Positions 61,909-64,000 of a DNA stretch of 64,000 bases are shown here, one piece after another. Every line of letters begins with the position of its first letter. Positions within the stretch are counted from its first letter, which is position 1. A model generated the notes under the pieces. It was not told the origin of the DNA. It saw only the letters and a program-made list of their open reading frames with translations, and did no database searches. The DNA is from Reyranella sp. Its GTDB lineage: Bacteria > Pseudomonadota > Alphaproteobacteria > Reyranellales > Reyranellaceae. A program made the translations under genes and the position numbers. The DNA is taken from assembly GCF_004297265.1 (NCBI RefSeq), contig NZ_SCUT01000059.1, positions 109,339-173,338 of the forward strand, read 5' to 3'.

Positions 61909-63195
61909 TCAGCGGGCGGCAGGCGGTCCGCTGCAGGCCCGGCCCACTTCCGGGGCAATCCGTTCGGCGAATTTGCGCGAACCGCTGGCCAGGAAGTGCC
62001 CGACATCGCCGAAATCTGCCGGCTGCAGAGTATCCGCCGGCACCTCGATGTAGGTGTCGCCCAGCCGCTCGGCCTCGCGCCTGGTGATGCCATTCAACCA
62101 CGCCATCATGACCGGGATCTCGGCGTTCCGGACGAAGGGCAACCACCCCGCCATCGGGTCGTCCTCCGGGCTGGCCTGGTTCGTGAGCTGCCCGATCCAG
62201 ACCGTCCGGATGCCCCGGCCCCGATTGATGGCGGAGATGGTCGAGATGTTGCGGGCGTATATCTTCTCCAGAGCGGGATCGGGACCCGTTCCGCCACCGC
62301 CCTGGACGGGCGCCGGCGCCCGCACCGTATCGAAAGCCAGGATGGCGAGCTTCCCCAGGAAGGAGAGTAGCGGCGAGATCGAGAGCGTGGGACCGCCGAT
62401 CCGGCGCGCGTCGAGGGCATCGATCTGGCCGACGAGGTGGTTCCTGGCATAGGCGGGATCGAGGTCGCGCACATGGGCGTTTCGGAGATCGTTCCAGCCA
62501 ATGTAGTAGACGGCGCAGTTCGCGGGCACGCCGAAACTGTCCTGGTAGAAAGCCGTCTGGATGACGTGTTCCGACGTGGTGTAGCCACTCACCCCATGGT
62601 TGATGACGGCGAAGCGATCGGGGCCTAGCAGATGCTCAAGACGTTCGGCCCAGGTCTCGCCCTCGTGCACGAGGATATCCAGCGTCGTCGAGCCGCCGAT
62701 CACGGCGATCACGGTCTTGTTCTTCAGTTCGCGGGGATCGCGCTCGCGGCCGCGCCGCCGTTCCGAATTGACGTAGGCGACCTCGCGCGTGCTGCGCGCG
62801 ACGGCGGACGGCACCTGGCGCACTTGCAGGAGAGGGTGCCAATCGTAGTGCGGCCGGACGTAGTCGCGCGCGAACAGCGTCTCGGATGAGGAAAGCCGCA
62901 GCTTGTAGAGCAGCGCCGTTCCGAAGCCGAGACCGATCTCCACGGCCGCGAGCGACAGCAGGACCATCGTGACCTTCGGCCGGCGCGTGAAGACGATCGC
63001 GAGGACGAGCAGGGCGGCGAGATAGGAAAAATACCAGAAGCGGGGGGAATCGAAGTGGAACTCGCCCTTGATCGCCAGCCGCAGCGCCACGGCACCAACG
63101 ACGATCGCGAGCAGGCAGGCGATCAGGAAGGCGATGGTTCGTTCGAAGTGGCGCGGGTGAGAAAGGCCGAGATGGTCGAGAAAAAGGGATTTCAT
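61909..63195 (-). CDS. Membrane-anchored SGNH/GDSL hydrolase-like protein
   Basis: A 428-residue protein with three N-terminal helices (about residues 19-41, 50-68 and 76-96) followed by a periplasmic domain with SGNH motifs. Block I is IAVIGGSTTLD, block II NHGVSGYTTSE, block III YYIGWNDLRNA (GxND) and block V DVGHFLASGSRKF (DxxH). This suggests an esterase or acyl-modifying enzyme for a surface glycan. ATG 63195 overlaps the stop of the upstream gene by 4 nt. It differs from the SGNH-like protein at 32 kb but shares the general plan. Confidence 0.75.
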   Translation of the reverse strand: MKSLFLDHLGLSHPRHFERTIAFLIACLLAIVVGAVALRLAIKGEFHFDSPRFWYFSYLAALLVLAIVFTRRPKVTMVLLSLAAVEIGLGFGTALLYKLRLSSSETLFARDYVRPHYDWHPLLQVRQVPSAVARSTREVAYVNSERRRGRERDPRELKNKTVIAVIGGSTTLDILVHEGETWAERLEHLLGPDRFAVINHGVSGYTTSEHVIQTAFYQDSFGVPANCAVYYIGWNDLRNAHVRDLDPAYARNHLVGQIDALDARRIGGPTLSISPLLSFLGKLAILAFDTVRAPAPVQGGGGTGPDPALEKIYARNISTISAINRGRGIRTVWIGQLTNQASPEDDPMAGWLPFVRNAEIPVMMAWLNGITRREAERLGDTYIEVPADTLQPADFGDVGHFLASGSRKFAERIAPEVGRACSGPPAAR

Positions 63196-63566
63196 GGCGT
63201 GAAGTTGTGAGTCCAGCCGTCCTGACGCCCCACGGTGACCAGATTGAAGAGGCGGCGCTGATGGTTGGGGCCGCAGGTACCTGCTCGGATCGTGAAGGCC
63301 TGGGGACTGGCGCAGACCGGAACCGTCCCCGTCCACTCCCGCCCGGACTGCTTGTCCTGCGCATGGACCAGATAGCGATCATATTGCAGGGGCCCCGACC
63401 ACAGGAAGGTGCACGCATTCGGATTCGGCGGCAGCTCGTGCCAACCCTTGGAAATGACGATGCGGCTGCTGCCTTCGCTCACGCAGGTGTCCCGAGCCTT
63501 CGCGACTCGGCGATCAGCATCAAAATCGTGGAAAAAAGCTTTAGTCCCATCTTCCTCGCCCGCCAA
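63192..63566 (-). CDS. Hypothetical protein, possibly frame-disrupted exported protein (DUF1036-like)
   Basis: The 124-residue frame contains CVSEGSSRIVISKGWHELPP, ACTFLWSGPL and TGTVPVCASPQAFTIRAGTC, a cysteine-bearing pattern reminiscent of the DUF1036 group of secreted proteins. This N-terminus has no signal peptide, yet the adjacent frame from ATG 63550 encodes a signal-like GLKLFSTILMLIAESRRL that ends at 63479. A one-base shift near 63500 would join the two. Stop overlaps the ATG of the SGNH gene. Family and integrity are both uncertain. Confidence 0.5.
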   Translation of the reverse strand: MAGEEDGTKAFFHDFDADRRVAKARDTCVSEGSSRIVISKGWHELPPNPNACTFLWSGPLQYDRYLVHAQDKQSGREWTGTVPVCASPQAFTIRAGTCGPNHQRRLFNLVTVGRQDGWTHNFTP

Positions 63567-63880
63567 TCGATCCTGCGATGCCGTGACAGACGATGCAATG
63601 GCGGTCCTTCATCGCCCCAAGGGAAAGGCGAGGCTAATATTATGTCTCGACGAGGACGCTTTATGAGGGTTCCAGGATAGTTTTCCGTTGAAACTAACGA
63701 TGGGCGGCACGCGAACCCGGGACTGTGGCTGGGGGGCCACAGTCGCGGCAACAATGAGTCTCGGACGCCTTCCTTTGTGGCGTGTGCCGGCCCGGCTCGG
63801 TTACATTCTCCTCGCTATCGCGACGAATTTTCGCCCCCACCCTCATGGCGACGGGCTGTGCAAGTATAGGGAGATATCTG
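63567..63880. other. Intergenic region of 314 nt
   Basis: I see no convincing gene here. It contains the hairpin at 63721-63744 and, in its A+T-richer first 100 nt, perhaps a promoter for the minus-strand operon. The last 80 nt should hold the promoter of the outer-membrane protein gene, but no clear -35/-10 pair stands out. Confidence 0.5.
63721..63744. repeat. Perfect 9-bp hairpin
   Basis: GACTGTGGC (63721-63729) and GCCACAGTC (63736-63744) form a perfect stem with loop TGGGGG. There is no T run after it on either strand. It lies between two divergent genes, where a terminator is not expected, so a regulatory or mRNA-leader structure is possible. Confidence 0.55.
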
Positions 63881-64000
63881 ATGAAGAAGGCTCTTCTGGC
63901 GGCTGCCGCCATTGTAGCGCTGCCGGTTGCGGCGCAGGCGCAGGCTCCGCAGCCGGGCGTCTACATTGGTGCCGAGGGCGGCATCAACTGGCTGACGAAC
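63881..64000 (+). CDS. Outer-membrane protein, N-terminal fragment (cut by window end)
   Basis: Only 40 residues are visible. A signal peptide (KKALLAAAAIVALPVAAQAQ) is followed by PGVYIGAEGGINWLT, the first strand typical of OmpA- or porin-like eight-stranded beta-barrels in alphaproteobacteria. ATG 63881 is preceded by AGGGAGATATCTG. The rest lies beyond the window. Confidence 0.75.
   Translation, partial: MKKALLAAAAIVALPVAAQAQAPQPGVYIGAEGGINWLTN

Overview
The window is about two-thirds G+C and dense with genes. Many neighbours overlap by ATGA or GTGA. The gene families (DUF992, FecR plus TPR-barrel pair, AcuI, CPA2 antiporter, MgtC, Flp pilin, LysR) point to an alphaproteobacterium with a broad heterotrophic and oxidative metabolism. 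A Rhodospirillales or Reyranella-like soil or water organism is a guess; no rRNA is present to settle it. I saw no phage, insertion sequence or CRISPR array.

Layout. 1-5.5 kb: tail of an unknown gene, meaB GTPase, HIT protein, a LysR regulator, then a three-gene operon of a membrane-anchored nucleotidyltransferase-like protein and two paralogous GNAT proteins. 5.5-12.7 kb: gamma-glutamyltranspeptidase and a complete peptide/glutathione-type ABC importer on the minus strand. 12.8-24.8 kb: ygfZ, sulfotransferase, acuI, cardiolipin synthase, EEP hydrolase, KefC-type antiporter, a DenD-like dehydrogenase, a methyltransferase and two tandem paralogous polytopic membrane proteins of unknown function. 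24.8-33.2 kb: acyl-CoA carboxyltransferase, small kinase, 5-oxoprolinase pxpBC with divergent pxpA, a lone CoxL-type molybdenum hydroxylase, and an SGNH-like protein.

33.4-46.9 kb is the centrepiece: a selenocysteine-dependent, membrane-bound formate dehydrogenase island. The catalytic gene is read through an in-frame TGA (33974-33976) followed 11 nt later by a bacterial SECIS hairpin. It is followed by the iron-sulfur and cytochrome b subunits, fdhE, selA, a Sel1-repeat gene, selB, the selenocysteine tRNA gene selC (43496-43591), several small genes, fdhD and mobB. Together these supply the enzyme, the decoding of UGA, and maturation of the molybdenum cofactor. selD (selenophosphate synthetase) is not in the window.

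46.9-64 kb: FecR and TPR-beta-barrel pair, glycosyltransferase, IlvD/Edd dehydratase, sarcosine-oxidase-like flavoprotein, isochorismatase-like hydrolase, a tiny Flp pilin gene, universal stress protein, several envelope proteins (MliC/NlpE/META fusion, AI-2E transporter, MORN, MgtC, PRC-barrel), a second membrane SGNH protein, and the start of an outer-membrane protein cut by the window end.
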